Notes under the pieces: model-generated | What the model saw: only the letters and a program-made list of their open reading frames with translations | What the model was told of the DNA's origin: nothing | Databases searched by the model: none | Part shown: positions 1 to 6,979 of the stretch, one piece after another | Layout: each line of letters begins with the position of its first letter | Position numbering within the stretch: the stretch's first letter is position 1 | NCBI RefSeq assembly: GCF_002138415.1 | Contig: NZ_CP015612.1 | Span: 276,001-340,000 of the forward strand | Reading direction: 5' to 3' | Length of the DNA stretch: 64,000 nucleotides | From: Stenotrophomonas maltophilia | GTDB lineage: Bacteria > Pseudomonadota > Gammaproteobacteria > Xanthomonadales > Xanthomonadaceae | Made by a program: the position numbers and the translations under genes

Positions 1-37
1 CTGGCGGTGATGATGGCCGCCGCTGAACCTGCTCCTG

Positions 38-126
38 GTAGAGTCGACTGTTAGTCGACTGCTTTCCCGTCAGACGTGGAGAAATACCCGCGCTGCGCGC
101 GCAAGTCGACTAACAGTCGACTCTAC
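38..126. repeat. SMAG-type inverted repeat pair
   Basis: Two 23-base arms (38-60 and 104-126) are perfect reverse complements and face each other around a 43-base spacer. Each begins, read outward, with GTAG followed by a GTCGAC-rich stem, and each arm can also fold on itself. This fits a head-to-head dimer of the SMAG (GTAG-headed REP) family of S. maltophilia. The rest of positions 1-232 shows no credible gene. Confidence 0.8.
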
Positions 127-232
127 CAGGCCCCCATCCGGCCAAAGCCGTGCGCCCTCCGACCAAAGCCGCATCGAACCCGGGCCGCCTGCGCGCCTAC
201 CATGGGGGTCTGTTCCCGATCCTGCCAGGTGC

Positions 233-1171
233 GTGCCGATGACCGCCGACCCCAGCATCCACACCATCGATACCGGCTTCCAGCGTCCCGACTTCGACGC
301 GGCCTATCTGATCGTTGAAAACGGCCGCGCCGCGTTCGTCGACTGCGGCACTGGCCTGTCGGTGCCGGCCATGCTGCAGGCGCTGGCGGATGCCGGCCTG
401 GGCGTGGAGGCGGTGGACTGGCTGCTGCTCACCCACGTGCATCTGGATCATGCGGGCGGTGCAGGCCTGCTGATGCAGCAGTTGCCGAATGCGAAGGCGG
501 TGCTGCACCCGCGCGGCGCGCCGCACATGATCGACCCGACCCGGCTGATCGCCGGTGCTACGGCGGTGTATGGCGCTGAAGAGATCGCGCGCAGCTATGG
601 CCGCATCGAACCGATTCCCGAACAGCGCGTGGTGGTGGCCGAAGACGGCCACCGCGTCGACCTGGCCGGCCGCGAGCTGGTGCTGCTGCACACACCAGGC
701 CATGCGCTGCACCACTACTGCGTGTGGGATGCGCGCAGCCGCAGCTGGTTCACCGGCGATACGTTCGGCATCTCCTACCGCGAGCTGGACAGCGCGCAGG
801 GCGCTTTCATCTTCCCGACCTCCTCGCCGGTGCAGTTCGACCCGGAAGCGATGAAGGCCTCGATCCGGCGCATGCTGGGCTACGGCCCGCAGGCGATGTA
901 CCTGACCCACTACGGTCGTGTGGAACAGGTGGAGAAACTGGCCGACGACCTGTTCGAGCAGATCGATGCAATGGCTGCCATCGGCCGCCAGTGCGACGGG
1001 CGACCGGACCGCCACCGCTGCCTGCTGGCCGCGCTGCAGGCGCTGTACGTGGAACGTGCACAGCTGCATGGCTGTCCGCTGGACGATGCCGCGGTGACTG
1101 CAGTGCTGGCGATGGACATCGAACTCAACGCGCAGGGCCTGGCGTGCTGGCTGGACCGCATCAGCAGGTAG
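233..1171 (+). CDS. MBL-fold metallohydrolase
   Basis: A soluble metallo-beta-lactamase-fold hydrolase of 312 residues. The zinc-binding HVHLDH motif is at about residues 68-73. A second-metal histidine (HTPGH, about residue 150) and the bridging Asp in FTGDTFG (about 180) follow in the usual order. The C-terminal ~80 residues are helical and carry no known motif. No signal peptide is visible, so it is probably cytoplasmic. The start is GTG at 233 or ATG at 239; I cannot separate them. The substrate is unknown: the family covers glyoxalase II-like thioesterases, lactonases and others. The TAG stop lies inside the GTAG of the repeat that follows. Confidence 0.85.
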   Translation: MPMTADPSIHTIDTGFQRPDFDAAYLIVENGRAAFVDCGTGLSVPAMLQALADAGLGVEAVDWLLLTHVHLDHAGGAGLLMQQLPNAKAVLHPRGAPHMIDPTRLIAGATAVYGAEEIARSYGRIEPIPEQRVVVAEDGHRVDLAGRELVLLHTPGHALHHYCVWDARSRSWFTGDTFGISYRELDSAQGAFIFPTSSPVQFDPEAMKASIRRMLGYGPQAMYLTHYGRVEQVEKLADDLFEQIDAMAAIGRQCDGRPDRHRCLLAALQALYVERAQLHGCPLDDAAVTAVLAMDIELNAQGLACWLDRISR

Positions 1172-1190
1172 ATCCACGCCATGCGTGGAT
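1168..1190 (+). repeat. SMAG monomer, supplies a stop codon
   Basis: GTAG at 1168-1171 is followed by a hairpin with ATCCACG and CGTGGAT arms (1172-1190). The TAG of the GTAG is the stop codon of the preceding hydrolase gene. The same stem sequence recurs in the opposite orientation at 10105-10127 and 18713-18735. Confidence 0.8.
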
Positions 1191-1276
1191 GACGTGGGCC
1201 CATGCTGCGCCGTGATGTCACGACCACGTTACACTCTGGTGACTTCCAAGCTAGCCGTGGTACTGCCGTGAATCCG

Positions 1277-2929
1277 ATGCGCGTGTTGCTGCTGTCGTCC
1301 TGTCTGTTCGTCGGTGGCCTGGCCCATGCGGCCAACGACCTGCCGGGCGGCGGCATCGATCCGCAGGCGCTGTCGCGCCATGTGCGCGTGCTGGCGTCGG
1401 ATGAATTCGAGGGCCGCGCGCCGGCCACCGAAGGCGAAGAGCGCACGGTGCAGTACCTGATCGAGCAGTTCCGCAGCTATGGCCTGCAGCCGGGCGGCGT
1501 GGACGGCAGCTGGGTGCAGCCGGTGCCGCTGGTGCGCGCGCAGCTGGAGGGCGCGGCCAAGGCCAGCCTCTCACTGAAGCAGGGCAAGCGTGCGCTGGCC
1601 AATGGCGTGGACGTGACCCTGCAGAGCCTGCAGCCGCGCAAGCGCGTGCAGATCAAGGATGCGCCGCTGGTGTTCGTCGGCTACGGCATCGACGCGCCGG
1701 AGCGCCAGTGGAACGACTACAAGGACGTGGACCTGCACGGCAAGATCGCCGTCGTGCTGATCAACGACGCCGATTTCGAAGCCGATGCGCCAGGCGCGTT
1801 CGATGGCAAGGCGGTGACCTACTACGGCCGCTGGACCTACAAGTTCGAGGAAGCCGCACGCCGTGGTGCCGAAGGCGTGCTGATCGTGCACGAGACTGCG
1901 CCGGCTGCGTATGGCTGGGCCACGGTGAAGAGTTCGGGCACCTCGCCGCTGTTCGACATCGAACGCGGCCAGGCCGAGGCAATGGCCCAGCACACGCCGC
2001 TGCGTGGCTGGATGCAGCGCGAACTGGCCGAGGCGATCTTTGCCGACGCCGGCCTCGACTTCGATGCCGAGAAGCGCAAGGCGATGCGTGCCGACTTCCG
2101 CCCGGTGGCGCTGGACAATGCAAAGCTGAGCGTAGATTTCGCGCTCAAGCGCGAGCAGGTGGTGACCCGCAACGTGGTGGCCAAGCTGCCCGGTGGCGAG
2201 CATGGCGACGAGGCGGTGATCTTCTCCGCGCACTGGGATGCCTTCGGTATCGGCCAGCCCGACGCCAAGGGTGACCGTGTCCGCCGCGGTGCGATCGACA
2301 ACGCCACCGGTGTGGCCACCGTGCTGGAACTGGGTCGGGTGTTCGCCGCCGGCCCGCAGCCGCAGCGCACGCTGTACTTCGTGGCGCTGACCGCCGAAGA
2401 GAAGGGCCTGCTGGGTGCCAGCTACTACGCCGCGCACCCGCTGGCGCCGCTGGACAAGACCGCTGCAGTGCTGAACATCGAAATGTTCAGCCCGGATGGC
2501 CCGACCCGCGACATCGCTTCGTGGGGCAAGGGCCGGGTGTCGCTGGAAGGCGATCTGGAACGCGTGGCCAAGGCCCGCGGCCGCAGCTACAGCCCGGACC
2601 CGAACCTGGAAGCCGGCTTCTTCTACCGTGCCGACCACTTCGCGTTTGCCCGCTTGGGCGTGCCGGCGATCACCATCGGTCCGGGCCTGGACAAGCTGGA
2701 CGGTGGGATTGAAGCCGGCCGCGCGCTGCGCGAGAAGTACTTCGCTGACTGCTACCACCAGGCCTGCGATGCCTGGACCCCGAGCTGGGACCCGAGCGGC
2801 CACGCCGCCGACACCCTGCTGGTCTATGACCTGGGCGCCGAGCTGGCCAACAGCCGCCGTTGGCCGACGTGGGAAAAGGAATCGGAGTTCCGCGGCGCGC
2901 GCGACAAGAGCGAAGCGGCCCGCCGTTGA
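1277..2929 (+). CDS. Exported M28 family metallopeptidase
   Basis: A zinc-dependent aminopeptidase-type enzyme of about 550 residues. An ATG at 1277 (or the GTG at 1268) gives a clear signal peptide: positive N-terminus, hydrophobic core and AHA cleavage site, so the enzyme should be periplasmic or secreted. A protease-associated-type segment spans about residues 110-240. The M28 metal ligands are then visible: His in AHWDAFG (about 318), Asp in IDNATG (about 340), the Glu pair in TAEEKG (about 372) and a distal His in RADHFAF. It probably trims N-terminal residues from peptides outside the cytoplasm. The gene stands alone between two repeats. The longer reading from 1202 would lose the signal peptide and is unlikely. 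Confidence 0.9.
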   Translation: MRVLLLSSCLFVGGLAHAANDLPGGGIDPQALSRHVRVLASDEFEGRAPATEGEERTVQYLIEQFRSYGLQPGGVDGSWVQPVPLVRAQLEGAAKASLSLKQGKRALANGVDVTLQSLQPRKRVQIKDAPLVFVGYGIDAPERQWNDYKDVDLHGKIAVVLINDADFEADAPGAFDGKAVTYYGRWTYKFEEAARRGAEGVLIVHETAPAAYGWATVKSSGTSPLFDIERGQAEAMAQHTPLRGWMQRELAEAIFADAGLDFDAEKRKAMRADFRPVALDNAKLSVDFALKREQVVTRNVVAKLPGGEHGDEAVIFSAHWDAFGIGQPDAKGDRVRRGAIDNATGVATVLELGRVFAAGPQPQRTLYFVALTAEEKGLLGASYYAAHPLAPLDKTAAVLNIEMFSPDGPTRDIASWGKGRVSLEGDLERVAKARGRSYSPDPNLEAGFFYRADHFAFARLGVPAITIGPGLDKLDGGIEAGRALREKYFADCYHQACDAWTPSWDPSGHAADTLLVYDLGAELANSRRWPTWEKESEFRGARDKSEAARR

Positions 2930-2930
2930 G

Positions 2931-3007
2931 GTAGTGCCGGCCGCTGGCCGGCAACCTCATGAACCTTCGGAAAGAATGTGGAGTTGCCGGCCAGCGGCCG
3001 GCACTAC
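2931..3007. repeat. SMAG dimer between convergent genes
   Basis: A GTAG-headed stem (TGCCGGCC-GCT-GGCCGGCA) at 2931-2953 and its inverse at 2985-3007 form a head-to-head pair. It sits between the convergent M28 peptidase and small membrane protein genes, where it could act as a transcript-end hairpin. On the minus strand the TAG of the right-hand GTAG is the stop codon of the next gene. Confidence 0.8.
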
Positions 3008-3360
3008 CGGCGCTGACGCAACAGCGTCCACGCGCCCCAGCCACTGGCGGCGAGCGCTGCCAGATAGCAGGCCACCATCGTACGCAGGCCAACCGGTGAT
3101 CCTGCATTGATGCCGCGATGCAGGCGCAGTTGCAGCGAGCTGTGGCCGCTGCCCAGGTCCACCGCCAGCTGCAGCGCCAGCGCGGCGCAGAACACCAGCA
3201 GGGCAATCCCGAATCCGATGCGCGGCCACGCGGCCTGCGCGTTGGGGCGGCGCAGCAGCCAGGCCAGTGCCGTGGCTGCGGCCAGCGTCGCCGCGATCCA
3301 CATCAGTGGCGTAGCGGGAGACGCAGCGGCCACCGGCAGTGCACCGGTGGCCGCGATCAT
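3004..3360 (-). CDS. Small membrane protein of unknown function
   Basis: A 118-residue protein with three or four hydrophobic stretches separated by Arg-rich turns, so probably an inner-membrane protein. I do not recognise a family. The start at 3360 is chosen because the in-frame upstream extension runs into the transporter gene. The gap to that upstream gene is 10 bases, so the two are probably co-transcribed. The stop codon is provided by the GTAG of a SMAG repeat, so the C-terminus may have been reset by repeat insertion. Confidence 0.6.
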   Translation of the reverse strand: MIAATGALPVAAASPATPLMWIAATLAAATALAWLLRRPNAQAAWPRIGFGIALLVFCAALALQLAVDLGSGHSSLQLRLHRGINAGSPVGLRTMVACYLAALAASGWGAWTLLRQRR

Positions 3361-3370
3361 GACGACGCGC

Positions 3371-4705
3371 TTACTTGCGGGTGCCGTCGAGCCAGTTCGG
3401 GCCCTTGTTGGTGAGGAAGAACACATAGACCACCAACGATACCGCGATCGTCGCGGTCACGTAGATGGCGAACCAGTCGACGTGGCCGGTCTTCAGCGCG
3501 CCCTGGTACAGCAGCGGGGCGGTGCCACCGAACAGCGAGTTGGCCAGCGCATAGCCCAGGCCCACGCCCAGTGCACGCACGTGGGTGGGGAACAGCTCGG
3601 CCTTCACCACCGCGTTGATGGAGGTGTAGCCGGTGAGGATGACAAACGCCATGGCCAGGGTCAGGAACGCCAGGGTGGCGTCATGCTGGTGCGGCAGCTG
3701 GGTGATCAGGTACCAGCTGTACAGCACGCCACCGACACCGAAGAACACCAGCAGGGTCTTGCGGCCGATGATGTCCGACAGCCAGCCACCGACCGGCTGC
3801 AGCACCATCAGGAACGCCAGCACGCCCAGGTTGATCAGGGTGCCGGTCATCGGGTCATTGCCGGCGAAGGCGCTCTGGATCATCTTCGGGCCGTTCACCG
3901 AGTAGGTGTAGAAGGCCACGGTGCCACCGGCGGTGATCAGGAAGCACAGCAGCAGCGGCCGCCACTGGTGCACGAACAGTTCGTACATCGAGCCGGACTT
4001 CTGTGCCTTGCCCTCGCGCGCGGCCTCGATGGACGACTCCGACAGCGACTCGTCCATGCCCCGGCGCAGCCAGAACACCACCACCGCGGCGATGCCGCCG
4101 ATGCCGAAGGCAATACGCCAGCCCCACTCGGAGATTTCCGGCTTGCCCCAGAAGGTCAGCATCAGCAGCAGGGTCAGCTGGGCCAGCACATGGCCGCCGA
4201 CCAGGGTGACGTAGTGGAAGGAGGACAGGAAGCCGCGGCGGCCGGGAATGGCGGCCTCGGACATGTAGGTGGCGCTGGCACCGTACTCGCCACCGGTGGC
4301 GAAGCCCTGCAGCAGGCGCGCAAACAGCAGGATGACCGCGGCCCAGATGCCGATGCTGGCGGCGGTGGGGGTGATGGCGATCAGGAACGAACACAGCGCC
4401 ATCAGCGTGACCGAGACGGTCAGCGCCAGGCGGCGGCCATGGCGGTCGGCGAAGCGGCCGAAGAACCAGGCGCCGATCGGGCGCATCAGGAAGGTCGCCG
4501 CGAAGATCGCCCACACGTACATGGTGGAGTTCTTGTCGTCCGGCGAGAAGAACTGCGATTCGAAGTACACGGCGAACACCGAGTACACGTAGACGTCATA
4601 CCACTCCACCAGGTTGCCGGCGGAGCCTTTGAGGGTATTGGAGATGGAACGCCGCAGCGCGGCGCCGTCGGTGCTGGGGACAGCGGAATGGGACGTGGTG
4701 CTCAT
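3371..4705 (-). CDS. MFS transporter, metabolite:H+ symporter (KgtP/ProP-like)
   Basis: A 444-residue, 12-helix inner-membrane permease of the metabolite:proton symporter branch of the major facilitator family. Diagnostic features are GNLVEWYDVYVYS in the first helix (about residues 30-42), the loop motif GRFADRHGRR (about 83-92) and LLQGFATGGEYG (about 131-142). The closest known families are the alpha-ketoglutarate permease KgtP and the osmolyte symporter ProP. The substrate is probably a carboxylate or small osmolyte, but sequence does not decide it. A small membrane protein gene follows 10 bases downstream. Confidence 0.88.
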   Translation of the reverse strand: MSTTSHSAVPSTDGAALRRSISNTLKGSAGNLVEWYDVYVYSVFAVYFESQFFSPDDKNSTMYVWAIFAATFLMRPIGAWFFGRFADRHGRRLALTVSVTLMALCSFLIAITPTAASIGIWAAVILLFARLLQGFATGGEYGASATYMSEAAIPGRRGFLSSFHYVTLVGGHVLAQLTLLLMLTFWGKPEISEWGWRIAFGIGGIAAVVVFWLRRGMDESLSESSIEAAREGKAQKSGSMYELFVHQWRPLLLCFLITAGGTVAFYTYSVNGPKMIQSAFAGNDPMTGTLINLGVLAFLMVLQPVGGWLSDIIGRKTLLVFFGVGGVLYSWYLITQLPHQHDATLAFLTLAMAFVILTGYTSINAVVKAELFPTHVRALGVGLGYALANSLFGGTAPLLYQGALKTGHVDWFAIYVTATIAVSLVVYVFFLTNKGPNWLDGTRK

Positions 4706-5017
4706 CCGGGTGGGAATCCTCGATGCGGCGCTTCCGTGCGGGAAAGATCGGTGCCAGCCGCGCGCGGGGCGCTTGCGGCCAGCCTCCTAGGTAATGCATC
4801 CCACGTCAACGCCGGGTGCCGAACGAGCGGGCGGGGAATGGGACCGGACAGGGTGACAGCGGGCGCCGGACGGGCCTATAGCTAAATCGTCGTACGCCCT
4901 TTCGCGTCCGGCATCCGGGAAGATTGCCCATCCGCGTTGCAGTGTGTTGAAAACCGGGGTTATTTCAGCCGGCCGAACGTCCTAGAATCCGCGTTCCCCC
5001 GGCCCCTCTGGTGCGTC
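4706..5017. promoter_or_regulatory. Divergent intergenic region with candidate yedA promoter
   Basis: This 312-base region lies between the divergent symporter and yedA genes. On the plus strand TAGAAT (4983-4988) is a good -10 match, about 30 bases before the yedA start, with only a weak TTATTT at the -35 position (4960-4965). No gene, repeat or riboswitch is visible in the rest. The promoter call is an inference from short motifs. Confidence 0.35.
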
Positions 5018-5923
5018 ATGTCGGCTCCCCCTGTTCCGTCTGCGGCTGCCCCCCGGGGTGGCCTTGTCGCGTTGGCGCTGCTGCTGGTCTACGTGGTCTG
5101 GGGCTCGACCTACCTGGGTATCGCCAAGGCCCTGCACGGCGGCGCGCTGCCGCTGACGATGGTCTCCGGCAGCCGCTTCATCATTGCCGGTGGCCTGATG
5201 TTCCTGGCCCTGCGCCTGTTCTGGAAGCTGCCGAACCCGACTCTGCGGCAGTGGCGCAACCTGGTCATCATGGGCGTGACCATGCTGGTGCTGGGCAACG
5301 GCATGGTGGTGCTGGCCGAACGCGAGGTGTCCTCGGGCCTGGCCGCCACGGCGGTGGCTTCGGTGCCGCTGTGGATGGCGCTGTTTTCGGCGCTGCGCGG
5401 CCAGCATGCCAGCCGCGGTGAGTGGCTGGGCATCGCCATCGGCTTCCTCGGCGTGGTCTGGCTCAATGCCGGCAGCAGCCTGACCGCCTCGCCGACCGGG
5501 CTGGTGCTGCTGCTGATCGCGCCGATCGGCTGGGCCTTCGGTTCGGTGTGGGCGCGTGGGCTGGACCTGCCAGGCCCGTTCATGACCGCGGCCGGGCAGA
5601 TGGTCTGCGGCGGCGTGCTGCTGGTGCTGATCGGCCTGGCGGTGGGCGAGCGCCCGACCACATTGCCCGACACCGGCGGCCTGCTGGCGATGGCCTACCT
5701 GTGCGTGTTCGGCTCCATCGTCGCGTTCACCGCCTACGTGTGGCTGCTGCAGAACGTGCGCCCGGCGCTGGCGGGCAGCTACGCGTACGTCAATCCGGTG
5801 ATTGCGGTGCTGCTGGGCGCACTGCTCAACGGTGAACGTTTCGGCTGGCGCGACCTGCTGGCGATGGCGGTGATTCTTCTGGGTGTGGTGGTACTGACGA
5901 TGGCAAGGACGAGAAAGAAATGA
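5018..5923 (+). CDS. yedA: EamA family exporter YedA
   Basis: A 301-residue inner-membrane drug/metabolite transporter with ten predicted helices arranged as two EamA repeats. It shares with E. coli YedA the motifs VWGSTYLGI in helix 1, GNGMVVLAE (about 90-98) and the strongly conserved YAYVNPVIAVLLG near the C-terminus (about 255-268). The ATG at 5018 is used; an in-frame extension upstream is not hydrophobic and is probably untranslated. It overlaps rarD by four bases (ATGA), so the two exporters are probably translationally coupled. The substrate is unknown. Confidence 0.9.
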   Translation: MSAPPVPSAAAPRGGLVALALLLVYVVWGSTYLGIAKALHGGALPLTMVSGSRFIIAGGLMFLALRLFWKLPNPTLRQWRNLVIMGVTMLVLGNGMVVLAEREVSSGLAATAVASVPLWMALFSALRGQHASRGEWLGIAIGFLGVVWLNAGSSLTASPTGLVLLLIAPIGWAFGSVWARGLDLPGPFMTAAGQMVCGGVLLVLIGLAVGERPTTLPDTGGLLAMAYLCVFGSIVAFTAYVWLLQNVRPALAGSYAYVNPVIAVLLGALLNGERFGWRDLLAMAVILLGVVVLTMARTRKK

Positions 5924-6819
5924 GCATGGACGAGAAAGAACAACGCCGGGGCCTGCTGGTCACCGCGTCCACCTTCGTGATCTGGGGCCTGGTGCCGGTG
6001 TACTGGCACCTGCTCAACGAGGTGCCTTCGTTCCAGATCATCGCCCACCGCATCATCTGGAGCACCGTGCTGGTGCTGGGCTGGCTGCTGATCAGCTCGC
6101 GCCTGGGCTGGTGGCAGAAGATCGCCGCGCAGCCGCGCGCGCTGCCGATCCTGCTGGTGTCGAGCCTGACCATCGCCTTCAACTGGGGCCTGTACATCTG
6201 GGCGGTCAACGCCGGCCATGTCATCGAGACCAGCCTGGGCTACTTCATCAACCCGTTGGTGAACGTGCTGCTGGGCGTGCTGGTGCTGAAGGAACGCCTG
6301 CGCCGGCTGCAGTGGGTGGCGGTGGCGATGGCGGCGGTGGGCGTGGCCTGGCTGACCATCGACGCCGGCACGCCGCCGTGGATCGCACTGGGCCTGGCCT
6401 GTTCGTTCGGCCTGTATGGCCTGCTGCGCAAGCTGGTTTCGGTCGACCCGGTGGCCGGTCTGGGCGTGGAGAGCATGTACCTGTTCCTGCCGGCGCTGGC
6501 GTTTGCGATCTGGGCCGAGAACGGCCACGGCGGTGCGTTCTTCCATGGCTGGGGCTGGCGCAACGACCTGCTGCTGATCTTCGGCGGCGCCGTCACCGCC
6601 GTGCCGCTGATCGGCTTCGCCTACGGCGTGAAGCGCATTCCGCTGTCGCTGGTCGGCATCCTGCAGTACATCGCGCCGAGCCTGCAGCTGCTGCTGGGTG
6701 TGTTCTTCTTCCATGAAGCGTTCGACACCGCCAAGGCGATCGGCTTTGCCGCGATCTGGGCCGGCCTGGTGCTGTTTGTCGGCGACAACATCCGCACGAT
6801 GCGCGCCGCGAGGCGCTGA
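5920..6819 (+). CDS. rarD: EamA family transporter RarD
   Basis: A 299-residue inner-membrane protein with about ten helices. RarD hallmarks are visible: VIWGLVPVYW in helix 1, AHRIIWS at about residues 43-49, NWGLYIWAVN at about 88-97, LGYFINPLVNVLLG (about 107-120) and YIAPSLQLLLG near the C-terminus. RarD homologues belong to the drug/metabolite transporter superfamily and were named for a chloramphenicol-sensitivity phenotype; the true substrate is not settled. It follows yedA with a four-base overlap. After its stop come a palindromic repeat and the terminator of the opposing receptor gene. Confidence 0.92.
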   Translation: MSMDEKEQRRGLLVTASTFVIWGLVPVYWHLLNEVPSFQIIAHRIIWSTVLVLGWLLISSRLGWWQKIAAQPRALPILLVSSLTIAFNWGLYIWAVNAGHVIETSLGYFINPLVNVLLGVLVLKERLRRLQWVAVAMAAVGVAWLTIDAGTPPWIALGLACSFGLYGLLRKLVSVDPVAGLGVESMYLFLPALAFAIWAENGHGGAFFHGWGWRNDLLLIFGGAVTAVPLIGFAYGVKRIPLSLVGILQYIAPSLQLLLGVFFFHEAFDTAKAIGFAAIWAGLVLFVGDNIRTMRAARR

Positions 6820-6840
6820 CCGGGGCGGAGTCGCATGGAA

Positions 6841-6881
6841 CGGGGTCACGGCCCTTCGCGGGGCGAAGGGATCCGACCCCG
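6841..6881. repeat. GGGGTC-type palindrome, copy 1
   Basis: Near-perfect 19-base arms (6841-6859 and 6863-6881) with a 3-base loop, reading outward CGGGGTC...CCCTTCGC. The same design, with 18-base perfect arms, recurs at 38141-38179. It is not a SMAG unit because it lacks GTAG. It lies between the convergent ends of rarD and the receptor gene. Confidence 0.7.
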
Positions 6882-6888
6882 CTTCCCG

Positions 6889-6922
6889 AAAAAAAAGAAC
6901 GGCGCCCCGAGGGGCGCCGTTC
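6889..6922 (-). terminator. Rho-independent terminator of the TonB receptor gene
   Basis: A perfect 12-base-pair GC-rich stem (6897-6908 with 6911-6922) is preceded on the plus strand by eight A residues (6889-6896). On the minus strand this reads as a stem followed by a U run, so it terminates the receptor transcript. Confidence 0.9.
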
Positions 6923-6979
6923 TGCTTCCATCCACGGCCAGGAGAGAGGGATGGCCGTGGCGGGAACGCGGTTGCAGGC

